From contig WAEK01000003.1 of NCBI GenBank assembly GCA_011634665.1, forward strand, positions 1,122,001 to 1,186,000: DNA of 64,000 nucleotides, written 5' to 3'. The DNA is from Mortierella sp. BCC40632 (Eukaryota > Mortierellomycota > Mortierellomycetes > Mortierellales > Mortierellaceae). Positions within the stretch are counted from its first letter, which is position 1, and every line of letters begins with the position of its first letter. Positions 11,086 to 25,663 of the stretch are shown in pieces. The position numbers and the translations under genes are program-made. Below the pieces are notes generated by a model. The model was given only the letters and a program-made list of their open reading frames with translations, was not told the DNA's origin and ran no database searches.

Positions 11086-12675
11086 ATGCGCTTCTTGACG
11101 CTCTCGCTCGCTGTTGCAGCTACAGCACTCCTACTCGGAGCCGAGGCTGCCCCCTGCGACACGGCCAAGTGCCAGTTCCCTGCCTGTGTCTGCCCCTCCG
11201 TGAACCCACCCAAGGGTTTGGACCCCAAGACTGTCCCCCAGTTCTTTACTCTTACCTTTGACGATGCCATCCAGTCCCAGACTGTGCCCGTGACCTCGAC
11301 GTTGATGACCCCTCACAGGAACCCTAACGGTTGCCCAATCAAGGCTACCTGGTTCGCCCAGACCCTCTACTCGGACTATTCGTTGATCCAGCAGTGGTAC
11401 GCCGCTGGCAATGAGGTTGCTGATCATACCATGAACCATTTTGGTGTTCCTCCTCTCGGTAAGGTTCTTTTTTTATTGACATTTAGGCGGTAACTCGCAA
11501 TCAATCGCACCTTTTTTTTTTTTTTTTTTTTTTTATATTGGGTTCCCAGTCCAGAATGGCAGCTCAAACTGAGCGCCAAGCCCCGTCTTCCCCTAAGTAG
11601 TTCCACTAACCTTTTTTTTTTTTTTTTTGCTCTTTTTCAACATACAGAGGAGATCACTGGAAACCGCAAGGCAATCAACGCCTTTGCTGGTGTGCCCTTT
11701 GCTAACTTGAACGGTTTCCGTGCACCTTTCTTGAACTATTCCAAGGCAACCTTTGACTCTCTTGCCCAGGAAAAGTTCTTGTATGACTCGTCGGCCTCGG
11801 CTATCCCCGGAAACGATTACTGGCCCTACACGCTTGACTATGGTCTTGCGAACGATTGCTGGACTGGTATCTGTGATGCTGGTGTGGTTGCCCCCAATAT
11901 GTGGGAGATCCCCATGCACGCAATCATGGACGACAGCAACCCTCCTAAGGCCTATTCGATGGATGCCCATTTGAGTGGCACTCCTGAGGCAGTTGGAAAC
12001 TGGCTCCGAAACAACTTTAACCGCCATTACCAGGGCACTCGCCAGCCATTTGGCATTTTCTTGCACCCAGTTCATGTCGGTAACGCCTCTGGTCTCTACA
12101 ATGAGTTTTTCGCTTGGGCTCTTGCTCAAAAGGATGTTTGGTTTGTTACCAACCACCAGTTGCTCGAGTGGATGAAGAACCCTGTCCCAGCCTCTCAGTT
12201 GGCCAGCCAGCCTTATATGAAGTGCAACCAGCCTGCTGTTGGCAAGGAGATCTGCAACGGTCTTGATAACCTCAAGGCTGGAGGCAATATCAATGCCAAA
12301 TTGCTCGAGACTTGCAACTTCCCCTCGGGACCTTGGTCGACTTGCTATGGATGCCCCAAGACCCCTCCTACACCCGCTGATCCCGTCCCCGAGCGCATCT
12401 TGGCTGCTGGTGCTGCTGGTGCTCGTACACCTGTCCCCACGACCTGTGCGATGGAGTGGTGGGATCCTGTGGCTGCTCAGTGCTTGTGTGCAAGCTCCAA
12501 CTGCACATTCACAGACATTTCGGTCATGCCCACGACCACCTCGAGCACTATTAAGCCCACAGGAACCTCTAAGCCCAATGACCCTAAGGGTGCTGCCAAC
12601 GCTTTGACAGGCTCGTGGAGTGCTCTTGGTGCTGCTGCCGCTGCTGCTGCTGCCATTGCCATGCAGATGTTCTAA
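11086..12675 (+). CDS. chitin deacetylase (NodB-type polysaccharide deacetylase), secreted and probably GPI-anchored
   Basis: It would remove acetyl groups from chitin to make chitosan at the cell wall. Exons are 11086-11458 and 11648-12675, giving 466 residues. A signal peptide covers about residues 1-21 (MRFLTLSLAVAATALLLGAEA). Catalytic motifs are in order: TFDDA with the base and metal Asp, HTMNH with the two metal His residues, GFRAPF, and GIFLHPVH near the end of the domain. Cys-rich segments and a Ser/Thr/Pro stalk follow. The last about 20 residues (GAAAAAAAAIAMQM) are hydrophobic after small residues, typical of a GPI signal. The intron contains two long T tracts. All key residues I can identify are present, so it should be active. 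Confidence 0.9.
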
Positions 12676-13113
12676 GTTGAAAGACGTCTTTTCTCTCTCT
12701 CTCTCTCTCACAGAAATGATGCAGTGTTGCAGAAGCTTAGTCCATGAGAGACCATTTATATTTTTTTTTTCTCTTCTCTTCTCTTCTCTTGTACAAAAGT
12801 TATCCTTTGCATATCTAAAGTAGTTCTTATAGTCTCCCTTCAATAAGATAAAACAAAAAAGAAAAAAAGAAATCAGGGCGCCAGTAACAGAGTCCTTTTC
12901 TCTTGTTTTTTTTCTTTTTCTTTTTTACTCTCGCAGATGGCTTGTCATTGATCTAAAGGTGTGGGGAGGTTGAATTTTTTACACGACTTTGCACCTCTCT
13001 GATTGTTGTGATGGTCGCGTCTTGGATCAACTATGGTAGGCAAAGATACACAAGGAGAGCAAAGATTTTTTTTTCTTCCCTAGTCCTGGATCACAAACTA
13101 TGAAATGACTCGG

Positions 13114-13145
<32 letters not shown>

Positions 13146-13383
13146 AGTGGAGAAAAAGGACGGACTCGTGCGGAGCTACGAGTCGGAAGCAGGATCCAAG
13201 AGTTGCGGGCGAAAGAGAAAAAAAAGTTCCCCACGCTCCCCCTCCCCATCATACGCGCCCATCTTCCACTCTTGATTGGGCGTCGTTCTTTTCCTCTTCT
13301 TCTTTTCCTCTCTGTTCTCGCTTTTCCACCTCTTTCCTCCTCTTCCTCTCCACTCTCCCTCCTTCTCTCTCAGGTCAATCATC
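12676..13383. other. intergenic, with a GA microsatellite at 13114-13140
   Basis: 708 bp. The left part is the CT- and T-rich 3' flank of the chitin deacetylase. The right part is the CT-rich leader of the RidA gene (about 13280-13380). No coding frame beyond repeat shadows is seen. Confidence 0.6.
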
Positions 13384-14756
<1,373 letters not shown>

Positions 14757-14957
14757 TCGTCATTAAAGAAAACTTTGTCACCATTTTCTTTCTTCTCTCT
14801 CTCACACACCTTCTCTCATGCTCACATTCTTGTTTGTTTTGTTTGTTGAAACGGATTTTATTATCGAATGGGGAAAAAGTGAGAAAAGTGGTTGAACTTG
14901 GGATGGGGCCTGAAGATCTTTCTTTTGAAGGTTTTTTTTTCTTTAAGATGTTGTCAT

Positions 14958-17097
14958 CTAAGCCTTGTGGAGAGAAGAAGCACGACGCTTCTTGATCTCG
15001 GCACGCTTCTCGGCAGCCTCCTTGACACGCTTGGCAAGAAGAGCCTTGTACTCGGCCTCGGCCTCCTTGGCGTTCTCGGCACGACGCTTCTTGAGGGCCA
15101 AGATGTGACGCTTGCGCTGGAGAACGACGGGGGTGACAAGACGCTGGATCTTGGGGGCCTTGGTGTAGGGCTTCTTCTCAGCGTTCTTGGGCTGAACCTC
15201 ACGGCGGATGACAAACTTGCGGACATCATCATCCTTGGTCAAGTTCTATGATTGTTGAATTTCCCGGAAATGTAAAGAAAAGGTTGATAGCAATAAGGGA
15301 GTCATTGGGATGGTTAGCAAAAAAAGAAAAGTGGACAAAGCGTCTGTCTGATCCTGATAAAACAATAGAAAATGGGCTGGTTTGTCGAGCAAGTCGTTCT
15401 AGACGACAAGGAAGAGCATGCGATCCTAGCATGGCAAGATTGCCGGCCATTATATCGTTTGATGTCGAAATTCCGTAGAACGCATGGTTCAATGGTACTC
15501 AAGTTTTTTTTGGGTCTCAGACCTGCCGTTTGGTCATTCCTGCATACTGAGAATATGTTTCAACTGAAATTGTCGCCCAGAATATTGCCTTCTTAAGACT
15601 AAGAGTCCCTTCCCCCCTCCTCCTCCTTTCATTTTCGAAACCAGATCCAGTCCATGATTCCACTGTTCCTTTGTCCTGAATCCAATGTAGTAAAGAGAAA
15701 GAGAGACAACGTACGAAGAACTTGCGGATGTTGTTGGCACGCTTGGGTCCGAGGCGCTTGGGAACGGTGGTGTCAGTGAGACCGGGAAGCTCCTGCTCAC
15801 CCTGCTTGACAATGGTGACCGAGAGGACAGACATGTCAGGGCCGACAATGCATCCACGGACGGACTTGCGCTTGCGCTCGCCGGTGCGGCGGGGGCGGTA
15901 GCACGAGTGGCCCTTGGAGAGCAAGAGGCGGACACGGTTGGGGAGGAGGACACCCTGCTTCATGGGGAAACCCTGCTTGTCGTTACCTCCGGTAATGCGG
16001 AAGACGTAGCCCTTGAACTCGTCACCGAGAGTGTCGACGGCGACCTCGGCAGAGATGCGCTTGTCGTAGAAGATGCGACTATTTATCACAGGTGTTGAGA
16101 AATGAGTGTGTATGATATATGTCAGACAGTGCACTTGTACATTGAGCAATATCGACAGGACCTTCTTGTTGTCCTGAGGTTGAGTAGGTTATGCTTCGAT
16201 CCATGCTTTGGACTGGGCGTCTTTTAACACCTCTCTAGAAGGGTATAGTCATCAGCTGTCCTTGGTCATCGAGTTGAGCCGGATCCGAGCTAATCAAGGT
16301 CAAACATCCAGGCTCTTCTCCTGTCCAGCTTCCTTGAATGATTCCATGCAGTGGCTACTTCTCCTGCTGAGCGGTTCCTGGGATAATGAAAGAGACACTT
16401 ACGTCTTGCGCTCATCATCAAAATCGATGGTCTTCTGGCAGCCAGTGGCTGGGTTGGCGATGTTCAACTACAAGGAGCCAAGAGGAGACCCAAGACGATC
16501 AGTTACATTGCTCCAGGTGGACTCTCTTTTTTTTTTTTTTTTTTTTCTCCTTTTCCCCATAGTTGCCAGAGTGGATTGGGTGTTTGTTGAAAAAAGTCTT
16601 TTCTGGTGTTAACACGATTGGCGGGCGGTTGGTGTGAATGCTGTTGTTTCTGGCTGTCGATCAATAGTTCACATCCATCCAGATGACTAAAAGATGAATT
16701 ACAGTGAGGTCCCCTTTGCTAGCTTCCTCATCTGTAGCCCCAGTGTTGTTTGATGGACCACTGACTAGCCGACTGAATCCAAATCTCTTTGGTCTTGTGG
16801 AGAATCGAGTTGGGTTATGAATATTTGATCATAGTCTCCCCAAGAGGAGGTTGGTTCCTGAGCAAGTTCTTGTCGACATGGGCGCCTGAACGATAGTACG
16901 ATCGATGGATGTTGAGATCGATGGGTCGATGCATGTTTGCCTCTGTATCCAGATGGTTCACGCTCCTTCATCCTCCTGTCGGGGGTTGTATGTCACCTCC
17001 TCCCCGCTTTCCCTTCCTTGGGGCGAGCTTTCCTGCCCACTCGGCCCACTCCAGCGTCCACACGTGATCTCCAACGCCCCGAGGGTCGCACCTTCAT
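14958..17097 (-). CDS. RPS6: 40S ribosomal protein S6
   Basis: A core small-subunit ribosomal protein and a target of TOR/S6-kinase signalling. Minus-strand exons are 17097-17092 (ATG AAG only), 16467-16403, 16078-15715 and 15245-14958, giving 240 residues, the normal length. The two-codon first exon is assigned because the next exon begins at [20 protein letters not shown] and ATGAAG/GTGCGA lies 620 bp upstream. Conserved stretches include [32 protein letters not shown] and [15 protein letters not shown]. The tail [11 protein letters not shown] keeps the RRxSS phosphorylation pattern. A long first intron right after the start is common in ribosomal protein genes. Its stop is 201 bp from that of the RidA gene (convergent). 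Confidence 0.93.
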
Positions 17098-18196
17098 TAT
17101 GAAAGGCCAGCAAAAAGGAGGATCATGCCCTCTGCAGCTCTGGTTGCAATTTTAATGATCCTTGGACAAGCCACCACGCCTGGACTTTTTGCCAGGTCGA
17201 AAACCACTTTTGCTGAGCTATTCGTCCAAGAGACTGAGTTCATCGCTGGTAGAGGCCATGTCATCGCTAACAGGCTGTCATTTATAACATGTACTGCATG
17301 TGTAGTAGTGTTTGAAGAAGACTGCACACTGGACAAGACACATGAGAGGGGTCTTTTGGTTAAATTCTCTGTTAGGCTTCTGTGGTACTATCCACTGAAC
17401 GGCGCTATGAGAATCCAAGAGAGTCCCGTTGTTGCTCAATAGGGCACAGAAAAGTAAAAGAAGTGATCTATCATATCTGTCGTAACTAAAGTCTCTCTAA
17501 CACACAGCAGTTGAGTAGTGAGAAAAAAAAAAAAAAAAAAAAAAAAGAGAGAGAGAGAGAGAGCGGATCGCCGTCCTAGGTGGTCTACAGAGTATACTGA
17601 GCCTGAATAGACCAAAGCAGTAAGGTGCAACCGTGCAAGAGACATGGACCATGTCAATGAATGAATAGAATGACGGAATGCCAAACGAAACGAATACAGG
17701 CCTTTCTCCATGAGCCAAACGCTTGTGTGCCCAAAGAGAGACAGAGAGACAGAGTCTGTGTGTGAGAGATTTGGTGCTCCTAGGATACTGTCGCCATGAC
17801 CGTGTTTTGCGTGGGTTCTGTCCCTAGGATGAGAGTCGGCTCTTGAAGCTCCAGGAATGCCACTCTAATTGGGGTATCCCCAGTGTTCTAAGGGAAGGAA
17901 AGAGGCTGAGGAGAGTACCTATTGATCGATCCCCAGACTGGAGCCAGGCTGGTCATCTGTCTTTGTTGTATGAGACAGTCCTCATTGCATAAATGGTCTT
18001 GTCGTCTTTTTTGTCTTTGCTTTTTTGTTGTTGTTTTTTCCTCCTTGTTTATCCTTCCTTTTTTTTTCTTTTTCTTTTCTCACTCTTTCTCTCTCCACTT
18101 TTCTCGCTTTTTCACTCTCTCATTCACTCTCTCACTTCCTTTCTCTGCAATCGTGCCAGCCTCCACCCTGTAAATCTCCACCCCCTATCCATTGCC
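17098..18196. promoter_or_regulatory. divergent intergenic region between RPS6 and the F-box gene
   Basis: 1.1 kb. An A26 run is followed by a short GA repeat (17523-17563). A strong CT/T-rich tract (about 18000-18170) precedes the F-box gene start. The open frames here have no domain-like features. No TATA box stands out. Confidence 0.5.
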
Positions 18197-20654
18197 ATGG
18201 CCTGTCATAACCACCAAGTTCTGGCTAGCTGTCCTATCTCCACCTTGTCTCCACTCGCCTCCATTCCCACGTCAGAGCCCTTGCCGACCTCCGTTTCATC
18301 ACCTTTGACCTATTTGCTGGACGAGCAACCGATACCCTTCACAACGATCCGCTGCCAGCCCACACTATTTGATCTCCCTCCAGAGCTCCTATCCCGGATA
18401 ACTTTCTGGCTGTCACTATGCGAGTACTCGTACCTGGCCAGGACCTGTTCTGCCCTGCACGGGCATCTTTTTCATCCTTCAGAAGTAGTTCACTTTCTCA
18501 AGACTCGATACAGACTTTCGATCGAGTCTGGCTCCCTTATAATTTTTGCTTATTTGGCTAATATCCAAGTTCGTGCGCCCAGGCTCCTTGAAAGGATCTT
18601 TGATGACTTTTTTGCAACCAATCTTGCGTTTTCTACTCTTTCCCAGGCGAAACATGGACTGTCAACCGCGGAAGTGAAGCAGGATCATCGCCAGACTCTT
18701 TGTGAGGAGCCATTGGGCGCTTGCCTTGCCATCACTGCAGATCAGTCAGCAATGCAGGATTCAAGGGACGGCGCCAGAGCGCTGACATCAAAATCTGACC
18801 CCTGTCAGCAAATGCAGGATACAAAGGCGAGACAGAAAGCCAAAAGGGATGCTGTCCGGATGTTGGGTGTGCTCTATGCACTCGACAAGACCCATATTGG
18901 AGTAAGTATCCAAGGTTTTGAGGAGCTCGCCAGGAAAGAACGCACGCTCCGACTCTCCTGGGCCTCGCCTCCCATGATCTAGGTTCTCATTCCGACCTAA
19001 TACGGATACATTCCAGCCTTCTAGTTCTACCAATGCCTTGGTCCTAAGCGGAGCGACCGATATTGCGGAGGTATCTGCCTCACGAACCAAGAGTCCAGCG
19101 CAGAGGAAAAAGTCGGTTATCATCAAGCAAAGGCCAGGACTAGAGCCCAAATCAGAACTAGCCCACGAGCTTCTCCCGTCCTCTTCCTCATCCTCGTCCT
19201 TGCCCTCGCCCCCCGCCTCCTCAATGGTTTTTTCGACCCCGAGATTTGACCAAGTGCGGCAAGAGACACTTGTCGGGAAGCAGGAGACCAAAACGATCCC
19301 GCGCCAAAATAAGACTATATCGCTTCCATCTTCATTGCCATCGTTATCACTCACAGACATCCAATTGCAGGGCGTCTTGACTTGCAGCCAACCAATCCAG
19401 CACCAGACCCAGTCTCAGTCCCAACCCCAACTTTTGCAGCCTTCACAGACACCGGAACTTGGATGGGCCTTTTCAGGCATTGTACCTTCTGGATCATGCA
19501 CAAATGGACATTCTCGCCACCATCAACAGCATCACCACCGGCATCATTGTCAGTGTCCTCATTACCGCCCTTGCCAACGAAGTCAGCGCAGGAGACATAC
19601 CTCCGATTATTCTGCGAAGCATCCAGAGGCAGACATGATGTCCTTTTTAATCGAGACTGCGCCATCATTGTTACTGTCGTCGACTTTTTCTCAGTCCCTA
19701 GACTTGAATCAGCAAGGTGCGAATGGATCCAACCATGAAGAAAGACATTTACTACACCTGAACAAAAGACCTATTCGAAGGAGATCATTGGGAGGCGAAA
19801 TCAGGCGTGGAAGTATGTACAAAAACGAATACAATCAGCTGTCCCTGCATACGGCTGTTGATTCCCAACCCTTGAGGTTTTCTCAGAACAATCATGCCAA
19901 GGCTAGGGCAGAAGGCGGAAAGAGCGATCGTTCTTTAATCTTTGGTGACCAGGATCCTGAGGACTGCCCACACTCTCACTACCAGGAGAATGTTGCCATT
20001 CTAAAGTACGGCCGGGACAACGACCACCGTAGTTCTAGCTCACGTAGTGTCAAGGAAAGAAAGAGGCGACCCGAGAGTTACAAGGACTCTGGGCGGGATC
20101 AGCGGCTACTAGGAACTGAGGACAAGCCAGGTATGCTATACAGGTTCCACAAAAGTTAAGAGTCTTGTCCACCACTGCCAGCTAGCAATACAGCCAACGC
20201 CAACATTGGTGGTGGTCATTTGTCATTGTCTGCAGGTAGTGAAGGGGTCCTGGGCCTTGGTGGTTCAGGGGTACAAAACTGGACTACTTTGATTACTGAC
20301 CAATGTATTCTCGAGCGAACAGCCCAGACTTTTACGATAGACAAGGGTAAGACCGACTGCGACAGGGACAAGACCCTTGAGACGGAAGTGCTTCGAGCGT
20401 CAGCCGAGACTAGATCGCGTGTCCAACAAGTCCTGAATCGAGAAGACAAGATTGCGTTCCTCACAAAGTATACGGATCGGATGCATCTCAAGTTGCAGGA
20501 ACTGGGTATTAAGGATTGGGGCCATGAAGATATTCAGAGGAAGAAGACATATCAACTGATGATCCAACACAATGACAAGACCGGAGAGAAGGATTTGGTC
20601 CAGTTCTACTTGCGACGGTATGGAGGGTCTGTCCCGCAGCCCGAGCAGGTGTAA
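18197..20654 (+). CDS. F-box-like protein with conserved C-terminal segment
   Basis: Exons are 18197-18901, 19017-20130 and 20194-20654; phases agree and give 759 residues. A short F-box lies at about residues 55-90 (LFDLPPELLSRITFWLSLCE). It is followed by a helical stretch (VVHFLKTRYRLSIESGSLII) of a kind seen in fungal F-box proteins of unknown target. Exon 2 is largely disordered, rich in Ser, Gln and His. Exon 3 ends in an ordered, charged segment, with KIAFLTKYTDRMHLKLQELG followed by QFYLRRYGGSVPQP. The start sits after a pyrimidine-rich leader in a GCCATGG context. The function is probably ubiquitin ligase adaptor; the target is unknown. The intron/exon model rests on phase agreement only. 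Confidence 0.75.
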
Positions 20655-21459
20655 CAGTTGCTGCCATGTCCATGTCTTTGTATGGCGGCGCCCTATTTTG
20701 ATGTAGAGCGTGTTGCAGTGTGTAGAAGCAATAATAGAAGACTAGAAAAGAAAAAAAGAAAAAAAGAAAGGAAAGAAAGAAAGAAAAAAAGACGGATTTG
20801 GCAGCACAGCCCACACACGCAGGGTTGACATCATGCGCCTGGCGCTGGCGTCTAAATTTATATTGGACGCGATCCCACAGGGCACAAACAGCACACGCGG
20901 GCTGGGTCCGGCCCAGACTAAGGTCCGCCTTCTGTCCAGGGGCCAATTTTTTTTTTTTTTTTTTTTCTCTCTTAGTAAGTTGACTACTCTCGGGCCAGGG
21001 TCAGGGACAATTCAGCCTCGTGGGTATAAAGGATTTGGGATGAGAAGGACGGCGCGTCCATCCATTCATCTTTTTTTTTCTCTTTCTCTCTCTACTTTTG
21101 CCTCTTTTCTCCTCCTCCCCTCCCCCTTTTTACTTTGTAATTGTAGATTCTCTTTTCTCGTCTCTCCATCAGGTCGCAAGACACATCACGCTCCGCTCCT
21201 TTTGTCACGCCTGTCATCCTTTATTTTTTTTTTTATTTTTTTGTAATTTCTATTCTCTTTATCTGCTCCTTCTCTTTTCTCCACTCATTCTCATTCAAAC
21301 AACCAAACATTAGCACCAACATCAGCACCAGCACTAGCGTCAGCAGCAAAAAACAAAACAAAACAGAGCCAACAGCAACAAACAGACAACATCTAACAAC
21401 GTCTGATTCCTTACACCCTCTTTCTCCCAGTCTTTCATTTCTACATTTTCGGGAAAACA
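20655..21459. promoter_or_regulatory. promoter region of the M50B gene, TATA at 21025-21030
   Basis: 805 bp. An A/G-rich tract at 20740-20800 belongs to the 3' flank of the F-box gene. GTATAAAGG at 21024-21032 is a good TATA candidate, 430 bp before the start. The stretch from there to the ATG is T- and CT-rich and may be a long leader or contain a leader intron. Confidence 0.5.
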
Positions 21460-21981
21460 ATGGCGCCTACCCCTGAAGGAGGCAGCTCCTCTGGAAACCT
21501 CTTGGAGCCAAACAAGGAGCAGATCACCATCCTGTGGTTCATGTAGGTTCTGCCTTCATTGCACATATATATATATATATAATTATATATAATCTCGGTT
21601 TTAGCACAATGGGAGGGTCATCAGGGTTCACTGACAGGTTTGGTTTCTTGTCTTGTTTCTCTCACTCACTCACTCACTCACCCACTCGCTCTCACTCTCA
21701 CTCTCTCTCACACTAGTGGTGGATACATGGTCGGTATCCTTGCACTATGGCAGATGCCGTACCTGAAGCACATTCTTTATCCATTCAAGGTAAGGGACCT
21801 CCCGGTGGGACGAATGTGTATGCGTGCGTATGTGTGTGTGTTGTGTGTGCGCAAGAGAGAAACCTCTTTGTCTTGGCGAGTCTCGTCACCTTTACTTTTG
21901 TGGAAAGGACCACTGTCTATGAATAGATGAATAGACCGAATGGATTGCCTGTCACTGTTTATGCAAAAAGAAAAAAAGAAA

Positions 21982-22063
<82 letters not shown>

Positions 22064-22267
22064 GACTGGGACAAGAAGAACAAGCGCGGGACGGAGAGGC
22101 AGGGGCCAGGGGTTGTAGGTGGGATAGAGAGACAGCAAGGAAAGATAAAAAGAAAGAGAGATTGATGGCTGTGGGACTTGGCCACAGCCCAATAGGCCAA
22201 AACACACATCACACGCATATTTGCTTAATATATTTTAGGTCGGGAAGGGGCGCAGGGCAGGACTAAG

Positions 22268-22326
<59 letters not shown>

Positions 22327-23239
22327 GAACAAGGTTGTTGAGCTTCGCCGAAGGATCCTCCTTTCATCATCATCATCATCATGACTAAACACCGCTCAAC
22401 AACTCCTATTTTTTTTTTTTTTTCTTTTTTTCCTCTCCCCCTTACCTTGGACACACACACAACCACACACACACCCACACACACACATGCACACGCACAC
22501 CTCTACAGCTCGTCACTATCGGTCTTCATGAGTTTGGACATGCATGCATGGCTTGCGTCAGTGGCGGCAAAGTAAAGTCTATCACCGTGGATCCCAACCT
22601 AGGTGGTCTCACGACCTATGTCGGCAACAGGAGGACACAATGTCTCGCATTACCCGCAGGATATCTTGGAAGTTCATTGCTCGGTGGCATCTTGGTCTTT
22701 TGTGCCTTTAACGTGAATGCATCCAAGGGTGCGGCCATTATGCTGATCGTCTGTCTTGTGTTGACCATGTTCTGGGCACGGAATCTTTTGGCCTTTGGCA
22801 TTTGTCTGTTCTTTGCAGGAATCATTGGTTTTCTGTGGTGGCTCGAAGGAGGAAAGTACCTCAAGTATTTCACGTTGTTCCTGGGGTAAGTGGATTCGAT
22901 CTAGACGATGAGTCTGGGCGCAGTCTCTCTCTCTCTCTCTTTTATGCTGCCACTATTGGTAAAGAGCGAGAAGAACTAAGACTTTTTCTATCCTTTTTTT
23001 TTCTCCTGCCTATTGCAAACAGTGTCATGAGCTGCATCTACAGTACACTGGAGATTCTGGACATGCTTGTACTGAGAAAGGCCAACGGATCGGACGCTCA
23101 GCAGTTTGCAGAAAAGTACGGTATCTTTCCTGCGCAGGGCTGGGGTTTCATCTGGCTGCTGATCTCGTTGGTCTTCCTTGTCGGCGCAGTCTTGGCTGGA
23201 TTGGCAGCATTTAAGGACAATGGCGAGCCTCAAAAGTAA
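21460..23239 (+). CDS. M50B-like integral membrane metalloprotease
   Basis: Exons are 21460-21542, 21717-21789, 22509-22885 and 23023-23239, giving 249 residues. The zinc motif HEFGH is at residues 59-63, created just after the second splice junction, inside a hydrophobic segment as in site-2-protease relatives. About six hydrophobic stretches follow, including IMLIVCLVLTMFW, FGICLFFAGIIGFLWW and FIWLLISLVFLVGAVLAG. The loop NGSDAQQFAE after LDMLVLRK may supply the acidic third ligand. The family is widespread in fungi and plants, but its substrate is not established. Introns 1 and 2 are filled with microsatellites (two GA runs and a CA-rich tract). Confidence 0.82.
21991..22062 (+). repeat. 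(GA)n microsatellite, M50B intron 2, first run
   Basis: A perfect GA run of about 72 bp right after an A-rich tract. A second run of about 48 bp lies at 22275-22322 in the same intron. Confidence 0.95.
22275..22322 (+). repeat. (GA)n microsatellite, M50B intron 2, second run
   Basis: A perfect GA run of about 48 bp, 210 bp downstream of the first. Both lie far from the splice sites. Confidence 0.95.
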
Positions 23240-24055
23240 GAAAGAAAGAAAGAGACAAAAAAAAAAAAAAAAAAAAAAAAATAGCAGAAGCAGATTCTCT
23301 CAATAGACCGTAGACCACCACCTACCCTTCTAGTCTTACTCTCTCGCCTTTTCTGGATCTTGGTCTCTTTACCTTCTTTCTTTCTTTTTTACACATCTGG
23401 GCTGCCTCGAGTCGTTGCCCGTACTATACCATCTACTGTATGACGGACATTTGTTCTTTTCTTCTATTTTCCTTCTTCCTTCCTTCCTTCCTTCTTTCCT
23501 TCCTTCCTTCCTTTCTTTCTCTCTTTCTTTCTTTCTTTTGTAAATAATACTTTATTCACTGGGTCAAGTCTAGCGCGATTTTTATTATTATTATTCAATT
23601 GGGGCGAGCATCGGTGGGGTCCTGGCGGATAGGGTTCTTCTCATATATTGTGTTCCACGATATCTCCAATGAGAAGAGAGGAGGGAGGGAGGTACCATAC
23701 TTTGCGGTTGAGTTGTGTGTTGCTTCTAATTGAATAAACGAAACTCCACAGGGCCAAAGAGAAAATGATATACGCATGTTGCTTACAACAGTGACGCATT
23801 CCGAGGGAAAAGAGAGGTCCTTCCTACATTCACGAACCACAGAGGCTAGTCGGAGAGAAAGAGAAAGAGAGAGTAAGCCCCATTCCTCTCATCTACGATC
23901 GGAGGGAAGTGGATCCCATCTCACATAGCCATTTGTATCCCGTTCACCTCATCATCCACATGAGTGGCACAAAAGGCGCGATCCAATTTGCCCCGCCTAT
24001 AGCAGGTAACGACCGACCACATCAACAGCGCACAAACCCACGGAGCAACGACGAC

Positions 24056-24060
<5 letters not shown>

Positions 24061-24121
<61 letters not shown>
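24061..24121 (+). repeat. (GA)n microsatellite
   Basis: A perfect GA run of about 61 bp, grading into imperfect GA-rich sequence until about 24181. Confidence 0.9.
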
Positions 24122-24126
<5 letters not shown>

Positions 24127-25628
24127 AGAGAGAAGAGAGAGAGGAGAGAACAGAGAACAGAGGGAGAGAGAGAGAGAGAGAGGTTCTTTTGTTTATGATC
24201 ACGATCCCTCCCTTGGGTAATATATCTCAAACGCTATGGATGACATGACCAGACGAGGGCGTAAACACGAACGGAAGCATGGGATAGTGAAGGAAAGGGG
24301 GAGAGCGATTATCTATTCAATTGCATGTGTGCATCCTCAAATATTGGACTACTATGGACGTTGAGATGGAGAGAGGAAGAAGGAGTGAGCGATGAAGTTG
24401 CCTCATTAACACATTGAAGCTAACAAAGAAGGAAAAAAAGAAAATAAAAAATGAGGGAGCTCTTATTACGCCCGATTGTGTTTGTGGGTTAGGTTGGGGT
24501 TGGAGGATGGTCCAAGCATCTGGGAGAGAGAGAGAGAGAGAGAGAGAGAGTGAGTGAGTGGGGGAGAGCAAAAAAGCGGGAGCCCTGAGGGCCTGTGTCT
24601 GCATGAATTAGGGACTAGACTAGGACGAAAGAGTGTTTTCGACTGAAGCGTACAGTACTTCTTTGCCTAAAATAACTGGCCCAACGGTATGACAGCTCGG
24701 TCCTTCGTACAAAGGCACGAGGGGGCACGCGGGCGGTTCAGAGAGCAGGAGAGAGAGAGACGGGGGAGAGCAGGACAGAGGAGGGAGAAAGGGTGGATCG
24801 GTTCAGCGTGGAATGTGTGCGTGCTTTTAGGAGAGCGGTCGGTAGAAAGAAGAGATAGAGAGAAAGGTGTATGTCTATGTTGCTTGCAGTGGATATGAAC
24901 AGACAAAAAAAAAAAAAAAAAAGAGAGATAGAGAGAGAGACAGGGAGAGAGAGCAAGCAAGCAATAGAGCGAGCAAGAGAGAGAGAGAGAGAGAGTCGCC
25001 AAGTAGGAGACGGATGATGCGATCGGCCTCAAAGTACTCGTCAGTCTGCGGCCGGAAAGGTATTTTTATTTATTATTTTTTTGGATTCAAACAACAACAA
25101 GATCTGTCTGGGCGTCCGTCATGGTGCTGCGGCTGCCTCTTGTTTTTGGGGAGAGTCTCTGTCCCGATCTGTCTGTCTCTTTCTTTCTCTGTGGCCAAGT
25201 GTGCACTGCCCCGTGCAGGCTGTGGGGCCAAGAGAAGGGGCCCGGGACGGGGATAGGAAGGGGTCAAAAGAAAGACAGACAGAGAGAATAGGGAGCAGCG
25301 AAACAGACAGACAGAAGGATGGACAGACGGACGGACGGACAGGCAGGCAGACAGGACAGGACGGACAAAGAAAGAGTAGGGGACGGAAGCGATTCATATG
25401 TGTGGACGGGGCAAAGGAGACCCAGTGCATGAGCAAGTGTTGCACAGGATGGACGATGAGGCATGGATGGAGGTGTGTTGTGTGTGTATGTGTGTGTATA
25501 GATAGCCGAGTGAGCACTGCTAATTACTGGTCACCGGGTCTGTTCCTTCTCTCTGTTCCCTTCTTTCTACTCACCCCACACATTCACACATTCACAGATA
25601 CAACAACAACAACAACATCAACATTCTC

Positions 25629-25663
25629 TCACTCACTCACTCACTCACTCACTCACTCACACA
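25629..25663 (+). repeat. (ACTC)n microsatellite
   Basis: About eight ACTC units followed by a short CA run. Confidence 0.9.

Noticed and set aside
11593..12843. 416-codon minus-strand frame
   Set aside because: It is the antisense shadow of chitin deacetylase exon 2, whose catalytic motifs are on the plus strand.
16079..16402. Possible box C/D snoRNA in RPS6 intron 2 (minus strand TGATGA near 16250, CTGA near 16123)
   Set aside because: The C box lacks the preceding purine, spacing is over 120 nt, and no terminal stem or C'/D' pair could be seen by eye. Chance matches are common at this length.
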